A stretch of DNA of 64,000 nucleotides, from contig NZ_CP092074.1 in the NCBI RefSeq assembly GCF_024138715.1, forward strand, positions 2,418,001 through 2,482,000. Reading direction: 5' to 3'. The notes beneath the pieces were generated by a model. That model was given only the letters and a program-made list of their open reading frames with translations. It ran no database searches and was not told where the DNA came from. A program made the position numbers and the translations under genes. The DNA is from Emticicia sp. 21SJ11W-3. GTDB taxonomy: Bacteria; Bacteroidota; Bacteroidia; Cytophagales; Spirosomataceae. Shown here piece after piece: positions 18,413-27,820 of the stretch; position 1 is the stretch's first letter; every line of letters begins with the position of its first letter.

Positions 18413-19858
18413 ATGAGTAAGGACTTAGAATTATTAGAAGAATTAACAACCTCTGAATATAAATACGGGTTTTATACAGATATTGAAGCTGATGAGGTTC
18501 CGGCAGGTTTAGATGAAGGTGTGGTTCGTGCTATTTCTGGAAAGAAGAACGAGCCTGAATGGATGCTGCAATGGCGCTTGAACGCGTTCAGGACCTGGCA
18601 AACCATGACCGAACCCCAATGGCCTAATGTAAAGTATCAACCTGTTGATTTTCAGTCTATTAAGTATTATTCAGCACCTAAGCAGACAAAGGTAATCAAT
18701 AGCCTTGATGAGATAGACCCCGAGTTGCGCCGTACTTTTGAGCGTCTGGGTATTTCTTTAAAAGAGCAGGAGCGCCTGTCTGGTGTAGCAGTTGATGCCG
18801 TGATTGATTCTGTTTCAGTGGCTACCACCTTTAAGGTAAAGCTGAAAGAAATGGGAATTATTTTCTGCTCAATGTCAGAAGCTATTCAGGAGCACCCGGA
18901 GCTGGTTCAGAAATATCTGGGTTCTGTTGTTCCGGTTAAAGATAATTTTTATTCGGCTTTAAATGCCGCGGTTTTTTCTGACGGCTCGTTTTGTTACATT
19001 CCAAAGGGGGTACGCTGCCCAATGGAGCTTTCAACGTATTTCCGTATCAATGCTGCCGGTACAGGCCAGTTTGAACGTACGTTGATAGTAGCCGAAGAAG
19101 GCGCCTACGTAAGCTATCTTGAAGGTTGTACTGCCCCTCAGCGTGACGAAAACCAATTGCACGCTGCCGTGGTTGAAATTTTTGCCCATAAAGACAGCGA
19201 GGTGAAATACTCTACCGTTCAAAACTGGTACCCGGGCGATAAAGAGGGTAAAGGTGGTATTTATAACTTTGTTACCAAACGCGGCTTGTGTTTTGGCGAA
19301 GGTTCTAAAATATCATGGACACAGGTTGAAACCGGGTCAGCCATTACCTGGAAATACCCATCAGTTATTCTGCGTGGCGATAACTCAATCGGTGAGTTTT
19401 ATTCGGTGGCTGTAACCAATAATATGCAACAGGCAGATACCGGAACCAAGATGATACACATCGGTAAAAACACCAAGAGCCGTATTGTATCGAAGGGTAT
19501 ATCGGCGGGTAGAAGCCAGAACTCATATAGAGGATTGGTAGACATTTCGAAAAGAGCGCAAAATGCACGTAACTTCTCACAATGTGATTCATTGCTGCTA
19601 GGTGACCGTTGCGGAGCGCATACTTTCCCTTATATTGAAGTAAACAATTCATCGGCTTCTGTGGAGCATGAGGCCACTACCTCAAAAATAGGCGAAGACC
19701 AGTTGTTTTACTGTAACCAGCGTGGTATACCTACCGAACAGGCCGTTGCCTTAATTGTAAACGGATATGTGAAAGAGGTATTGAACCAATTGCCAATGGA
19801 ATTTGCAGTAGAAGCACAAAAACTATTGGAAATTTCGTTAGAAGGTAGTGTTGGGTAA
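18413..19858 (+). CDS. sufB: Fe-S cluster assembly scaffold SufB
   Basis: Scaffold subunit of the SUF iron-sulfur cluster machinery, 481 residues, the expected length. The beta-helix core is visible with [36 protein letters not shown] and the conserved CQCD-like segment [22 protein letters not shown]. It ends with an [15 protein letters not shown] tail. SufC, SufD and SufS normally follow in an operon, but here a terminator and a palindromic repeat come next. Confidence 0.96.
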   Translation: MSKDLELLEELTTSEYKYGFYTDIEADEVPAGLDEGVVRAISGKKNEPEWMLQWRLNAFRTWQTMTEPQWPNVKYQPVDFQSIKYYSAPKQTKVINSLDEIDPELRRTFERLGISLKEQERLSGVAVDAVIDSVSVATTFKVKLKEMGIIFCSMSEAIQEHPELVQKYLGSVVPVKDNFYSALNAAVFSDGSFCYIPKGVRCPMELSTYFRINAAGTGQFERTLIVAEEGAYVSYLEGCTAPQRDENQLHAAVVEIFAHKDSEVKYSTVQNWYPGDKEGKGGIYNFVTKRGLCFGEGSKISWTQVETGSAITWKYPSVILRGDNSIGEFYSVAVTNNMQQADTGTKMIHIGKNTKSRIVSKGISAGRSQNSYRGLVDISKRAQNARNFSQCDSLLLGDRCGAHTFPYIEVNNSSASVEHEATTSKIGEDQLFYCNQRGIPTEQAVALIVNGYVKEVLNQLPMEFAVEAQKLLEISLEGSVG

Positions 19859-19891
19859 TCAGAATAGATTCTGCGTTTCAAATTATATGAG

Positions 19892-19923
19892 AACCTCTTT
19901 GCAAAATGCAGAGAGGTTTTTTG
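19892..19923 (+). terminator. Intrinsic terminator after sufB
   Basis: AACCTCT/AGAGGTT stem followed by a run of T, 34 bases after the stop codon. Confidence 0.75.
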
Positions 19924-19932
19924 TTGGTATTC

Positions 19933-20055
19933 TGGTAGAGCCGCAATGCTTGCGGCTTATCGCAGAATTTGGACATTCAGGAATTGGTTTTGTCACACAA
20001 AATTGATTTAAAGGTGTAGATATACCATTGAAGCCACACGTAGTGTGGCTCTACG
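19933..20055. repeat. Paired-hairpin dispersed repeat, copy A
   Basis: Two hairpins about 80 bases apart: GCCGCAA-TGC-TTGCGGC on the left and AGCCACAC-GTA-GTGTGGCT on the right. The outer ends are inverted copies of each other (GGTAGAGCC ... GGCTCTAC). The left hairpin is followed by the shared word AGAATTTG. Copies B and C have the same plan. Resembles REP/BIME elements, but no RAYT transposase is in the window. Confidence 0.75.
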
Positions 20056-20120
20056 AAAAGATTAACATTTCATTAACCTTTTTTTACATGTGTTTCGACA
20101 AAGCTAAGTGCAAAAACCTC

Positions 20121-20128
20121 TAGATTTG
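20121..20128 (+). promoter_or_regulatory. -7 box upstream of the Reg_prop protein
   Basis: TAGATTTG, matching TAnnTTTG, 25 bases upstream of the ATG. Confidence 0.5.
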
Positions 20129-20152
20129 TTAAACCCCTAATAAATAAGGAAA

Positions 20153-21208
20153 ATGACAAAATTTCTACACCTCTATCTTTTGTTGATGCTAGTTTCCGGC
20201 ACTTTATGCAAAGCACAAATCAGGTCAGACCTGTTTATAGTTAACAGCAATATTGAAACAAAAGAGATACTTACATCTAATGTACCCAGCACTATTAACC
20301 GGACAATCAAGCAAGACAAAAAGGGCAACATCTGGTTTGCTGCGTTTGATGGGGTTTATCGGTATGATGGAAAATCTTTTACTAATATTATAAAGGATGT
20401 AAGCTCTGCCCGTTTTTTTTCTGTTACAGAAGATAGAAAAGGGAATTTCTGGTTCACGTCCATTGGTTCTGGTGTTTATTATTATAACCCCTCGGCAGGT
20501 GAGAAATCTTTTCGGAATTTTACAACTAAGGATGGACTTGTCAATGACAGTGTTCCTTATAGTTATGAAGATAAGAGAGGTAATATGTGGTTTGGTACGT
20601 TAGGTGGTGCAAGCCGCTACGATGGGAGAGCGTTTCAGAATTATAAACCGAATGGCGGATTACCAAATGCTAATAAAGACGATAATGATGTGAATGCTAT
20701 CATTGAGGACAAAACAGGGAAATTCTGGTTTGGTACAAGAGGCAATGCTTACGTTTATGATGGCAATAAATTTACTGTACTTACCAACAATGGTGAAACA
20801 TTTACGAATGTCCGCTCGATAATTGAAGACAAAAAGGGGAATATCTGGCTTGGTGGGAAAGATGGTCTTTGGCGCTATGAACCATCAGGTGCACTCAAGG
20901 CCGGAGGCAAAGTATTTACCAATTTCACAAAAGATTTTGTAGGGTTTATTTATGAAGATAAAAATGGAAACATCTGGACGAGCGCACAAAATGGTTATAC
21001 CAGAAGATGGGAGCTTGCCCGATATGAGGCTAAATCTTTATCCAATCAAAAGCCAACTGTATCCAAAATAAATCCAGAATTTGAGGCTAATACAGGCATG
21101 ATTTTCGGCATTTTAGAAGCGCATGATGGAAGCATCTGGTTTGGCGCTTTAGATGGCGTACGCCGATTTGATGGAAAAATCATTACCCACTTTAAAAATA
21201 AGAAGTAA
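20153..21208 (+). CDS. Secreted beta-propeller protein with Reg_prop repeats
   Basis: 351 residues with a signal peptide (MTKFLHLYLLLMLVSGTLCKAQ, probable cleavage after CKA). At least seven repeats of the form EDKxGNIWFGTxxGxxRYDG make a propeller of the two-component-regulator type. In larger proteins such propellers form the periplasmic sensor of hybrid histidine kinases. Here no membrane or kinase part follows, so it is a stand-alone secreted propeller. A Crp-type regulator follows 84 bases downstream with its own promoter. Function is unknown. Confidence 0.85.
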   Translation: MTKFLHLYLLLMLVSGTLCKAQIRSDLFIVNSNIETKEILTSNVPSTINRTIKQDKKGNIWFAAFDGVYRYDGKSFTNIIKDVSSARFFSVTEDRKGNFWFTSIGSGVYYYNPSAGEKSFRNFTTKDGLVNDSVPYSYEDKRGNMWFGTLGGASRYDGRAFQNYKPNGGLPNANKDDNDVNAIIEDKTGKFWFGTRGNAYVYDGNKFTVLTNNGETFTNVRSIIEDKKGNIWLGGKDGLWRYEPSGALKAGGKVFTNFTKDFVGFIYEDKNGNIWTSAQNGYTRRWELARYEAKSLSNQKPTVSKINPEFEANTGMIFGILEAHDGSIWFGALDGVRRFDGKIITHFKNKK

Positions 21209-21237
21209 TAGGTTGCAAAGGAAGTTTTAGGAAAACC

Positions 21238-21268
21238 TTGTCGGGTTAGCATGTAATGAGTAGCTTTG
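21238..21268 (+). promoter_or_regulatory. Promoter of the Crp-type regulator gene
   Basis: TTG (21238-21240), 20 bases, TAGCTTTG (21261-21268): a full consensus promoter. It supports the ATG at 21293, because the upstream TTG codon at 21266 would lie before the transcript start. Confidence 0.7.
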
Positions 21269-21292
21269 ATAAACCTTGTATCTACTCCTATT

Positions 21293-21883
21293 ATGCCTAC
21301 CGACCTTGAAATACTCGCTCAAGCCCTAAAAGCACTGGCTGATATTGATGAAGACGAATTCAGCATCTCGGCTTCTTACTGGCAGAAGAAAAGCTACAAA
21401 AAAGGCGAGTATTATAACGAGTATCGCAACGTATGTAAGTATCTGGGGTTTATTCTGGACGGAGTATTCAGAACTTATTATGTTGATGATGATACCGGTG
21501 AAGAAAAGAATGTTTTCTTTTACTCAAAAAATCAAGTGGTGGTTTCTTTTAAGAGTTTTATTACACAAACTCCTTGTAATTACTACACACAGGCGATGAC
21601 TGACTCGCGGATATTATACATTCATATTGATGATTTGAATAAATTATACCGGCAATCGCATCAATGGGAGCATCTGGGTAGAATCATTGCCGAGCTTGCC
21701 TTTGGGGTATCGATGAACCGTACTGAAAGTTTTCTGTTTCAGAAACCGGAGCAGCGGTATCTACAATTACTGGAAGACCACCCCGATATATTCAATTCAA
21801 TACCTCTCTATCAGATATCTTCTTATCTGGGTATTCAGGGCCCATCTCTCAGCCGTATCAGAAAACGTCTGGTTGGGAAATAA
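21293..21883 (+). CDS. Crp/Fnr family transcriptional regulator
   Basis: 196 residues. An N-terminal cyclic-nucleotide-binding-type beta roll (KKGEYYNE, then GFILDGVFRTYYVDDDTGEE) is followed by a long helix and a short C-terminal helix-turn-helix region (YQISSYLGIQGPSLSRIRKR). The phosphate-binding arginine of true cAMP receptors is not evident, so the ligand is unknown, as in most Bacteroidota members. Immediately downstream lies a symmetric operator (21916-21933) in front of a hydrolase gene, which is the likely target. Confidence 0.88.
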   Translation: MPTDLEILAQALKALADIDEDEFSISASYWQKKSYKKGEYYNEYRNVCKYLGFILDGVFRTYYVDDDTGEEKNVFFYSKNQVVVSFKSFITQTPCNYYTQAMTDSRILYIHIDDLNKLYRQSHQWEHLGRIIAELAFGVSMNRTESFLFQKPEQRYLQLLEDHPDIFNSIPLYQISSYLGIQGPSLSRIRKRLVGK

Positions 21884-21915
21884 TTCATTCAGAAAAAAAT
21901 TAAGGTTTCTGTCGA

Positions 21916-21933
21916 TTTTAACTTAGGTTAAAA
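21916..21933 (+). promoter_or_regulatory. Crp-type operator TTTTAAC-N4-GTTAAAA
   Basis: Perfect 7-bp inverted repeat with a 4-base spacer, between the Crp-type regulator and the hydrolase gene. Its centre (21924.5) is 29.5 bases upstream of the start of the -7-like box GACCTTTG at 21954-21961, about -41 to -43 from the expected transcript start, the position of a class II activator site. Confidence 0.7.
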
Positions 21934-21953
21934 TTATTGTCATGCCCATGTAT

Positions 21954-21961
21954 GACCTTTG
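21954..21961 (+). promoter_or_regulatory. Weak -7 box of the hydrolase promoter
   Basis: GACCTTTG differs from TAnnTTTG only at the first base. No TTG at the -33 position is visible, which fits an activator-dependent promoter. Confidence 0.45.
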
Positions 21962-22012
21962 TGGTGTAGTCAACGATGACTACGCTAACAAGAAACTTTA
22001 AATTTTACTACA

Positions 22013-22801
22013 ATGAAAAATATTACAACCAATAACATCGTATTCATTACCGGCGCTTTTGTACACAATTCCTCATGGGAAGAATGGCAACGTTACTTTG
22101 AGAGTAAAGGCTATAACACAGTTGCTCCCGCATGGCCGTATAAAGACGCCCCAACTGCTGCCGACCTGAGAAACAGACAACCCAACGACACTGATTTAGC
22201 AGCATTAACGCTGGATGAACTGATTGACCATTATGCTAAAATTGTAAGCAGTTACCCAGAGAAACCCATCATCATCGGGCATTCATTAGGTGGTTTAATT
22301 ACCCAGATACTCGTAAACCGTGGTCTGGCCGCTGCCGGTATTGCTATTCATCCAGTGCCACCTTTGGGTGTTTTTCCTTATGAATTTTCGTTCCTGAAAG
22401 CTGGCTGGAAAGCGCTAGGGTTGTTTACATCATTGAAAAAAACATATCTGATGTCATTTAAAGACTGGCAATATGCGTTTGTAAACACTATGCCATTAGA
22501 GGCCCAAAAAGAAGCCTACGAAAAATACACCATACCTGAATCTAAAACGGTGGCCGGAGGTGGTTTAACCAGCGCAGCTAAAGTAGACTTTGCCAAACCT
22601 CATGCGCCTTTGCTGATAACCTCTGGTGAATTAGACACCATTATTCCTGCGCATTTAAATAACCGTAATTACAAAGCTTATAAACAGTCTGGCTCAATAC
22701 TCGATTACAAAGAATTTAAAGGCCGTAACCACTATGTGTTAGGCCAACCCACCTGGAAAGAAGACGCAGATTATATATTGGAGTGGTTAAATAAACAATG
22801 A
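22013..22801 (+). CDS. Alpha/beta hydrolase
   Basis: 262-residue serine hydrolase without a signal peptide. The nucleophile elbow GHSLGG has S91; the acid is in SGELDTI near 207 and the histidine in GRNHYV near 240. FITGAFVHNSSWEEW near the N-terminus is the oxyanion segment of the lactonase/haloperoxidase-like branch that many genomes call alpha/beta hydrolase fold proteins. The substrate is unknown. Probably under control of the Crp-type regulator upstream. Confidence 0.85.
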   Translation: MKNITTNNIVFITGAFVHNSSWEEWQRYFESKGYNTVAPAWPYKDAPTAADLRNRQPNDTDLAALTLDELIDHYAKIVSSYPEKPIIIGHSLGGLITQILVNRGLAAAGIAIHPVPPLGVFPYEFSFLKAGWKALGLFTSLKKTYLMSFKDWQYAFVNTMPLEAQKEAYEKYTIPESKTVAGGGLTSAAKVDFAKPHAPLLITSGELDTIIPAHLNNRNYKAYKQSGSILDYKEFKGRNHYVLGQPTWKEDADYILEWLNKQ

Positions 22802-22816
22802 TTTCAGATTGATAAA

Positions 22817-22859
22817 AGCAAAGAGGAGAGACCGGGTAGTTTCTCCTCTTTGCTTTTTA
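22817..22859 (+). terminator. Intrinsic terminator after the hydrolase gene
   Basis: Perfect 13-bp stem AGCAAAGAGGAGA/TCTCCTCTTTGCT followed by T-rich sequence. Confidence 0.85.
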
Positions 22860-22962
22860 TTGATTCAGTATAACAGTGATTGAAGTGGTACGCCACCCCG
22901 GTCACAACTATTTAAACAAAGGTATTTTATTAGTAATAGCGGCTGAAGTCGGGATAGAATGA

Positions 22963-23814
22963 TTATTCCGTTAAACCTCTCAAATACGCAATGCTTTTGG
23001 GTACGTTGATAAGCTCATTGTTGCTTTCATCTTCAATAAAAAAGTGCTTGATGCCCGCCTTTTTAGCTTCTTTAAAAATATTTACCCAGTCGGCCTGGCC
23101 TGTGCCTAATACCACATCATTTTCTGACGGCGTATGACCTGAGAAATCACCTTTGATACCTTTTTTCAAATCTTTTACGTGCATCAGTTTCCAGCGGCTG
23201 CCATATTTCTTTAACAGTGCTACCGGGTTTCCGCCTCCATGAATGGTCCAGAGTACATCCATTTCAAACGAAACATAAGCCGGGTTGGTATTCTTTATCA
23301 GGTAGTCCATTAAAGTGCCATCTTCATAAGGTCTGAACTCATAACCGTGGTCATGATAACAAAATGTTATTCCGTTTTCTTTCAGCACTTTTCCGGCATA
23401 GTTAAAATCTTCTACTGCTTTTTTGGCATCTTCAATTGTAAAGTTGTCGCCTTTATGGGGTATCCAGGCACACATAACAAATTTAGACCCCAAAGCCTTC
23501 GCTTTTTTTACGATTTCCTCTGGTTTCCGTAGTTCTTCATATCCTGCGCCGGTCGACGGAATCTTTATTCCGCGTTCATCACACATTTTTTTAAATTCCT
23601 CTAATGAATATCCGTTGGCACCTCCACCTTCAATTTCGGTTATTCCCAGCGCTTTTATAAGGTCTAATGTACCCGGCACGTCCTTCGGCATTATGCTTCG
23701 GTAGGTGTAGGTCTGCAAACCGATAGGAGCAGTGTAAACCATTAACTTCTTCTGGGCTTGGGTTCCATGAAATAAGAATAAACCCAATAAACTGTATAGT
23801 ACGATTTTTTTCAT
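22963..23814 (-). CDS. Secreted sugar phosphate isomerase/epimerase-like TIM barrel (AP endonuclease 2 family)
   Basis: 283 residues from the preferred ATG, which gives a clean signal peptide (MKKIVLYSLLGLFLFHGTQA). The barrel has the xylose-isomerase-like motifs FCYHDHGYEF, VSFEMDVLW and KLMHVKDLKKG, with histidine, glutamate and aspartate metal ligands, and ends with HFFIEDESNN. Bacteroidota carry many such exported proteins, some of which act on sugars or as 3-keto-glycoside enzymes. The exact reaction is unknown. An upstream in-frame start would add 21 residues and disturb the signal peptide. Confidence 0.82.
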   Translation of the reverse strand: MKKIVLYSLLGLFLFHGTQAQKKLMVYTAPIGLQTYTYRSIMPKDVPGTLDLIKALGITEIEGGGANGYSLEEFKKMCDERGIKIPSTGAGYEELRKPEEIVKKAKALGSKFVMCAWIPHKGDNFTIEDAKKAVEDFNYAGKVLKENGITFCYHDHGYEFRPYEDGTLMDYLIKNTNPAYVSFEMDVLWTIHGGGNPVALLKKYGSRWKLMHVKDLKKGIKGDFSGHTPSENDVVLGTGQADWVNIFKEAKKAGIKHFFIEDESNNELINVPKSIAYLRGLTE

Positions 23815-23930
23815 TGTAAAAAGGCTTACCAGCCCTGGTTGATTATAGATAATTGATAGACTTTGTTCTGTGGGCAATATACTAAAAAAGATGTTTAATA
23901 AAGCCAGATATGTGCCTCTGATGATTGGAA

Positions 23931-25490
23931 TCAGAGCCAGATAATTTCAATTACTTCATCTTTTTTAACAATGGTAGTGTGCTTTATATGCGCATTTCGT
24001 TTCAATAAAATGGTGTTTTGCCGGGCCTTGCTGGCATCTTGCGATACAACCAGTGTTGGTGTTCTTTTATGAAAAACACTGACCACTTCGCCGGGTGTTA
24101 CATTTATTTCAATATTACGTTCATTTTCCGGTACAGAGACTGTCCTGACCCGATTTCTATTATCAAGCGGCTCTTTGTCTGAGCTCATCATCAGGTCAAG
24201 GGCTTTGGCTGCATTGGGTATGCCGTAGCCAATATAATTGTTGCCGAATGGGTACAGGCTGGCTGATTTCTCAATGAAATTTTTAGCGGCCTTATTGGTC
24301 AACTTCGGATTCGCCTGCAGCAAACAGGCCACAAAGCCAGTAATAACAGGCGCGGCCAGCGATGTGCCATATAATGAGTAGCAAGATACATTGGGTTTCA
24401 GGTAATCCAGAAAATCGGGGCCAATACTGCTATAACCCATTTTTAGACCGTTTTCGTTGGTGGCGCCAACTGCAATTACTCCTTCCACATCAGCAGGGGT
24501 AGATATAATACGCCAGTCGCGGTCACCGCCTTCATTCCCTGCAGAAACCACCAGTATTATGCCTTTTTCTTCGGTTGCAATTCTGGCGGCTTTGGCAATG
24601 GTACTGGTGTTGCCGTTCATTTGTTCAGGTCGGTAATCTTCTCTCGGATTCGAGAAACCTTTGGCATAGCCCAAAGAGGTATTAATTAATCGTACACCCA
24701 GGCTGTCCATCCACTCCATCGCTGCTACCCAGTTGTCTTCCTCACCTCTGAACTCCCTGCCACCGGTATCAGTTCTGGCCAGATAAAACTTCGCCTGCGT
24801 GGCAAGGCCAAACTGAATTTTATTATCATGTGTTTTGCCTGTTATGGCAGTCAGCACCTCAGTGCCATGAAAATCAGAGCCGGTCTCGCGTTCATCAAAG
24901 TGATTTGTTTTCCTGGGGTTTATATAGTCTCTTACCCCCAGAATCCGGTTGCCGGTCAGTAAATGACCCAATGCCGGCGACTCACTGACACCATAATACC
25001 CGGCATCAATAACGCCAATGGTTACTCCGTTTCCGTTCAGGCCAGTTTGTAAGAACCCTTCAACACCTACCTGTTTCATGGCGAAATCTACCCGTATGTC
25101 ATCCGTAACTTCAGAACGATTAATGGTTGCCGGATACAATTTACTGTCTATAAGTATCACATTGCTTACAAAAGGCAAATTTCTAACCACCTGCAATTGC
25201 TCAGGCAGCAGATAGGCTGAGATACCATTGAGCCAGCGAGACTCATTCACGGGGCTTATTTGGTAACTCTTCAATATAGAGATATACCTGCCGCAAACAG
25301 GTATGTCAGTATACTGGCTTGCAGGTATACCAAGCGTTTTTCTGTTTTCTTTACATTGCTCAGATACCGCTGCCGGCAGGCCGGTTTCTTTGTCTTTAAA
25401 CAACACCCAATATTTATGCTGTGAAAACCCCTGAAAAGAAAACGAAGAAAAGAAAGATAAGAATATGAAAATTTGACGTACACTTGCCAT
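23931..25490 (-). CDS. Secreted subtilase (S8 family serine peptidase)
   Basis: 519 residues with signal peptide (MASVRQIFIFLSFFSSFSFQ). The catalytic triad is visible as D in GVIDAGYYG, H in DFHGTEVL and S in YGTSLAAPV, with the oxyanion asparagine in VVSAGNEGG. A propeptide of about 120 residues precedes the catalytic domain. The C-terminal 80 residues carry a beta-rich region without an obvious type IX tail. Longer starts at 25523 or 25508 are open, but the chosen one gives the better signal peptide. Confidence 0.9.
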   Translation of the reverse strand: MASVRQIFIFLSFFSSFSFQGFSQHKYWVLFKDKETGLPAAVSEQCKENRKTLGIPASQYTDIPVCGRYISILKSYQISPVNESRWLNGISAYLLPEQLQVVRNLPFVSNVILIDSKLYPATINRSEVTDDIRVDFAMKQVGVEGFLQTGLNGNGVTIGVIDAGYYGVSESPALGHLLTGNRILGVRDYINPRKTNHFDERETGSDFHGTEVLTAITGKTHDNKIQFGLATQAKFYLARTDTGGREFRGEEDNWVAAMEWMDSLGVRLINTSLGYAKGFSNPREDYRPEQMNGNTSTIAKAARIATEEKGIILVVSAGNEGGDRDWRIISTPADVEGVIAVGATNENGLKMGYSSIGPDFLDYLKPNVSCYSLYGTSLAAPVITGFVACLLQANPKLTNKAAKNFIEKSASLYPFGNNYIGYGIPNAAKALDLMMSSDKEPLDNRNRVRTVSVPENERNIEINVTPGEVVSVFHKRTPTLVVSQDASKARQNTILLKRNAHIKHTTIVKKDEVIEIIWL

Positions 25491-25649
25491 ACCAATGCAA
25501 TAATTCATAATTTTATAACCCAATGCGCAATATAGGCTTACCGATATTCTGTCGTATAAATAACTGACAATCCGCAGACCGTTTCAGAACATAAATTTAA
25601 TTGAAAATATTCGTCTTGTAGTTAAAACTACCCATAATTTATTCCCTTT

Positions 25650-26939
25650 ATGCGTTACGAACCAATTGATTCCACTCTCTTTTCATCTAACCGGGCAAGG
25701 CTCAAGGGTTTATTAAAACCCAAATCAATGGCCATTGTTCTGTCGAACGATGTCATTCCGAGCAATGCTGACGGTACTCTGGGGTTCAAACAAAATAACG
25801 ATTTGTTTTATTTAACAGGTATAGACCAGGAAGAAAGTATTCTGATTTTGTTTCCGGATTTTCCGGACGAAAATTTCAGAGAAATATTACTGATAAGAGA
25901 AACCAGCGAGCATATAAAAATATGGGAAGGCGAAAAACTGAGTAAAGAACAGGCTACCGAAATATCTGGAATAAAGAAAGTGGTGTGGGTAAACAGTTTT
26001 GAACCCTTACTGCGTAAGCTGGTTTTTGAGGCCGAGCAGGTATATCTGAACTTGAATGAGCATGATGGAGCCGACTGGAAGTTTCAGACACGTGAGCGGC
26101 GGTTTGTGAACGATTTTAAGTTACAGTTTCCGCTACACCAATTAGAAAGGCTTGCCCCTTTAATGCGCCGGCTCAGGGTTGTTAAACAAGCCGCTGAAAT
26201 AGATTTGTTAAAAAAAGCCATTGGTATTTCTGGCGGAGGCTTACGCCGGATGGCTAAGTTTCTGAAACCTGATGTGTATGAATTTGAACTGGAAGCCGAG
26301 CTGACGCACGAGTTTTTAATGAATCGCTCTCGTGGCCATGCCTTTCAACCCATTATTGCATCAGGCGCCAATGCCTGTGTGTTGCACTATGTAACCAACA
26401 ATGAACGATGCAAAGACGGTGACCTGGTTCTGCTTGATTTTGGGGCAGAATATGCTAATTATAATGCAGATATTACCCGTTGCCTGCCCGTAAATGGCAG
26501 GTTCAGCGAGCGGCAGAAAGCGGTGTATCAGGCCGTACTGAGAATTTTGTATGCCGCCCGTGAAATGATTGTGAGTGGTAATACGATGGAAAAATTAAGA
26601 AAAGAAACTGGTAAAATAGTTGAATACGAACTCATAGAACTGGGTTTATTAAAACGCCACGAAGTAGCAAAGCAAGACCCTGAGGCGCCACTATACCGCA
26701 AGTATTTTCCGCATGGTATTTCGCATCATCTGGGTCTGGATGTGCATGACGTGGGCAGCCGTTATGAAACATTTAAACCCGGTATGGTTTTTACCTGCGA
26801 GCCTGGCATCTATATACCCGAAGAAAAACTGGGTATCAGGCTGGAAAATGATATTTTAATTACCGCGCATGGAAATATTGACCTGATGGACGGCATACCT
26901 ATAAGCGTTGATGAAATAGAGCATTTAATGAATAACTAA
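25650..26939 (+). CDS. pepP: Xaa-Pro aminopeptidase (M24B)
   Basis: 429-residue dinuclear metallopeptidase that removes N-terminal residues before proline. Metal ligands are seen in LLDFGAEYANYNADITR (two aspartates), FPHGISHHLG (histidine), CEPGIYI (glutamate) and IRLENDILIT (glutamate). The N-terminal creatinase-like domain (about 1-165) is intact. It precedes the DUF1460 gene by 44 bases, but that gene has its own -7 box. Confidence 0.93.
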   Translation: MRYEPIDSTLFSSNRARLKGLLKPKSMAIVLSNDVIPSNADGTLGFKQNNDLFYLTGIDQEESILILFPDFPDENFREILLIRETSEHIKIWEGEKLSKEQATEISGIKKVVWVNSFEPLLRKLVFEAEQVYLNLNEHDGADWKFQTRERRFVNDFKLQFPLHQLERLAPLMRRLRVVKQAAEIDLLKKAIGISGGGLRRMAKFLKPDVYEFELEAELTHEFLMNRSRGHAFQPIIASGANACVLHYVTNNERCKDGDLVLLDFGAEYANYNADITRCLPVNGRFSERQKAVYQAVLRILYAAREMIVSGNTMEKLRKETGKIVEYELIELGLLKRHEVAKQDPEAPLYRKYFPHGISHHLGLDVHDVGSRYETFKPGMVFTCEPGIYIPEEKLGIRLENDILITAHGNIDLMDGIPISVDEIEHLMNN

Positions 26940-26950
26940 TCTGGTTTTGT

Positions 26951-26958
26951 TATCTTTG
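26951..26958 (+). promoter_or_regulatory. -7 box upstream of the DUF1460 gene
   Basis: TATCTTTG, exact TAnnTTTG match, 26 bases upstream of the ATG. Confidence 0.55.
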
Positions 26959-26983
26959 TGTCTCAAACGATTATCCCTATTGT

Positions 26984-27817
26984 ATGTTTCAAAAATTGAA
27001 TTCATCAAAAATATTAGTTTTTATACTGCTGGTTTTTGTGCCGGTTTGTTTGCGTGCCCAGAGCGCAGATGAAAAAATTTTTAAACAAAAAATGGATTTG
27101 CCCAAAAGCGAAACCACTGCAAAAACAGCCATTACTATAGCGCAATCTTTTATCGGCCAGCCTTATAAGGCCGGAATGCTGGATGCCGCAGCAAATGAAC
27201 AACTGGTGTGTACACTGAAAGATTTTGATTGCTGGACTTTCGTAGAAACGGTATCGGCTCTGGCTATTACCAGGCATTCTCCTATTTCAGATTTTCCGGT
27301 TTTTTTGTCATATCTTAAAAAACTTCGCTACCGCAGTGGCAACATTGAAGGCTATGCCTCAAGGCTGCATTATTTCAAAGAATGGGCAGTAAGAGCAGAG
27401 CAAAACAAGATTGCACAAGACATGACCGAATTGATGGGTGGTGTGCCTTCTGACAAGTTGATTGATTTCATGACCACGCACCGCAGCTTGTATCCGCATT
27501 TACAGAAACAAGAGACCTTTGCCGAGGTTACCAGATACGAATCTGAATTAAACGGTTATGGTTTTTATTATATACCCAAGGCTGACGTAAAAAAGATGGA
27601 GAGCCAGATTGAAGACGGAGACATCATTGCCATTACATCAAATATAGAAGGGTTAGATTTTAACCATGAGGGCTTTGCTATCCGTAAAAACGGCAGGATA
27701 CATTTGCTGCATGCATCGCAGGAAATGAAAAAGGTAATGATTTCGGCAGAGCCTTTAACAGATTACCTGAACCGGATTAAAAAACACTCCGGAATAGCCG
27801 TTTTGCGGTTGTTATAG
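26984..27817 (+). CDS. DUF1460 protein, NlpC/P60-like amidase
   Basis: 277 residues with a signal peptide (cleavage probably after VCLRA). The core motif FDCWTFVETVSALA with the catalytic cysteine, FIGQPYKAGMLDAA before it and FNHEGFAIRKNG with a histidine after it are typical of DUF1460, a family of periplasmic papain-like N-acetylmuramoyl-L-alanine amidases. It probably acts on peptidoglycan fragments in the periplasm. Confidence 0.85.
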   Translation: MFQKLNSSKILVFILLVFVPVCLRAQSADEKIFKQKMDLPKSETTAKTAITIAQSFIGQPYKAGMLDAAANEQLVCTLKDFDCWTFVETVSALAITRHSPISDFPVFLSYLKKLRYRSGNIEGYASRLHYFKEWAVRAEQNKIAQDMTELMGGVPSDKLIDFMTTHRSLYPHLQKQETFAEVTRYESELNGYGFYYIPKADVKKMESQIEDGDIIAITSNIEGLDFNHEGFAIRKNGRIHLLHASQEMKKVMISAEPLTDYLNRIKKHSGIAVLRLL

Positions 27818-27820
27818 TGG

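Noticed and set aside
22860-22960. Possible further copy of the paired-hairpin repeat (GTGGTACGCCAC)
   Set aside because: Only one short palindrome; the second hairpin, the outer inverted ends and AGAATTTG are missing.
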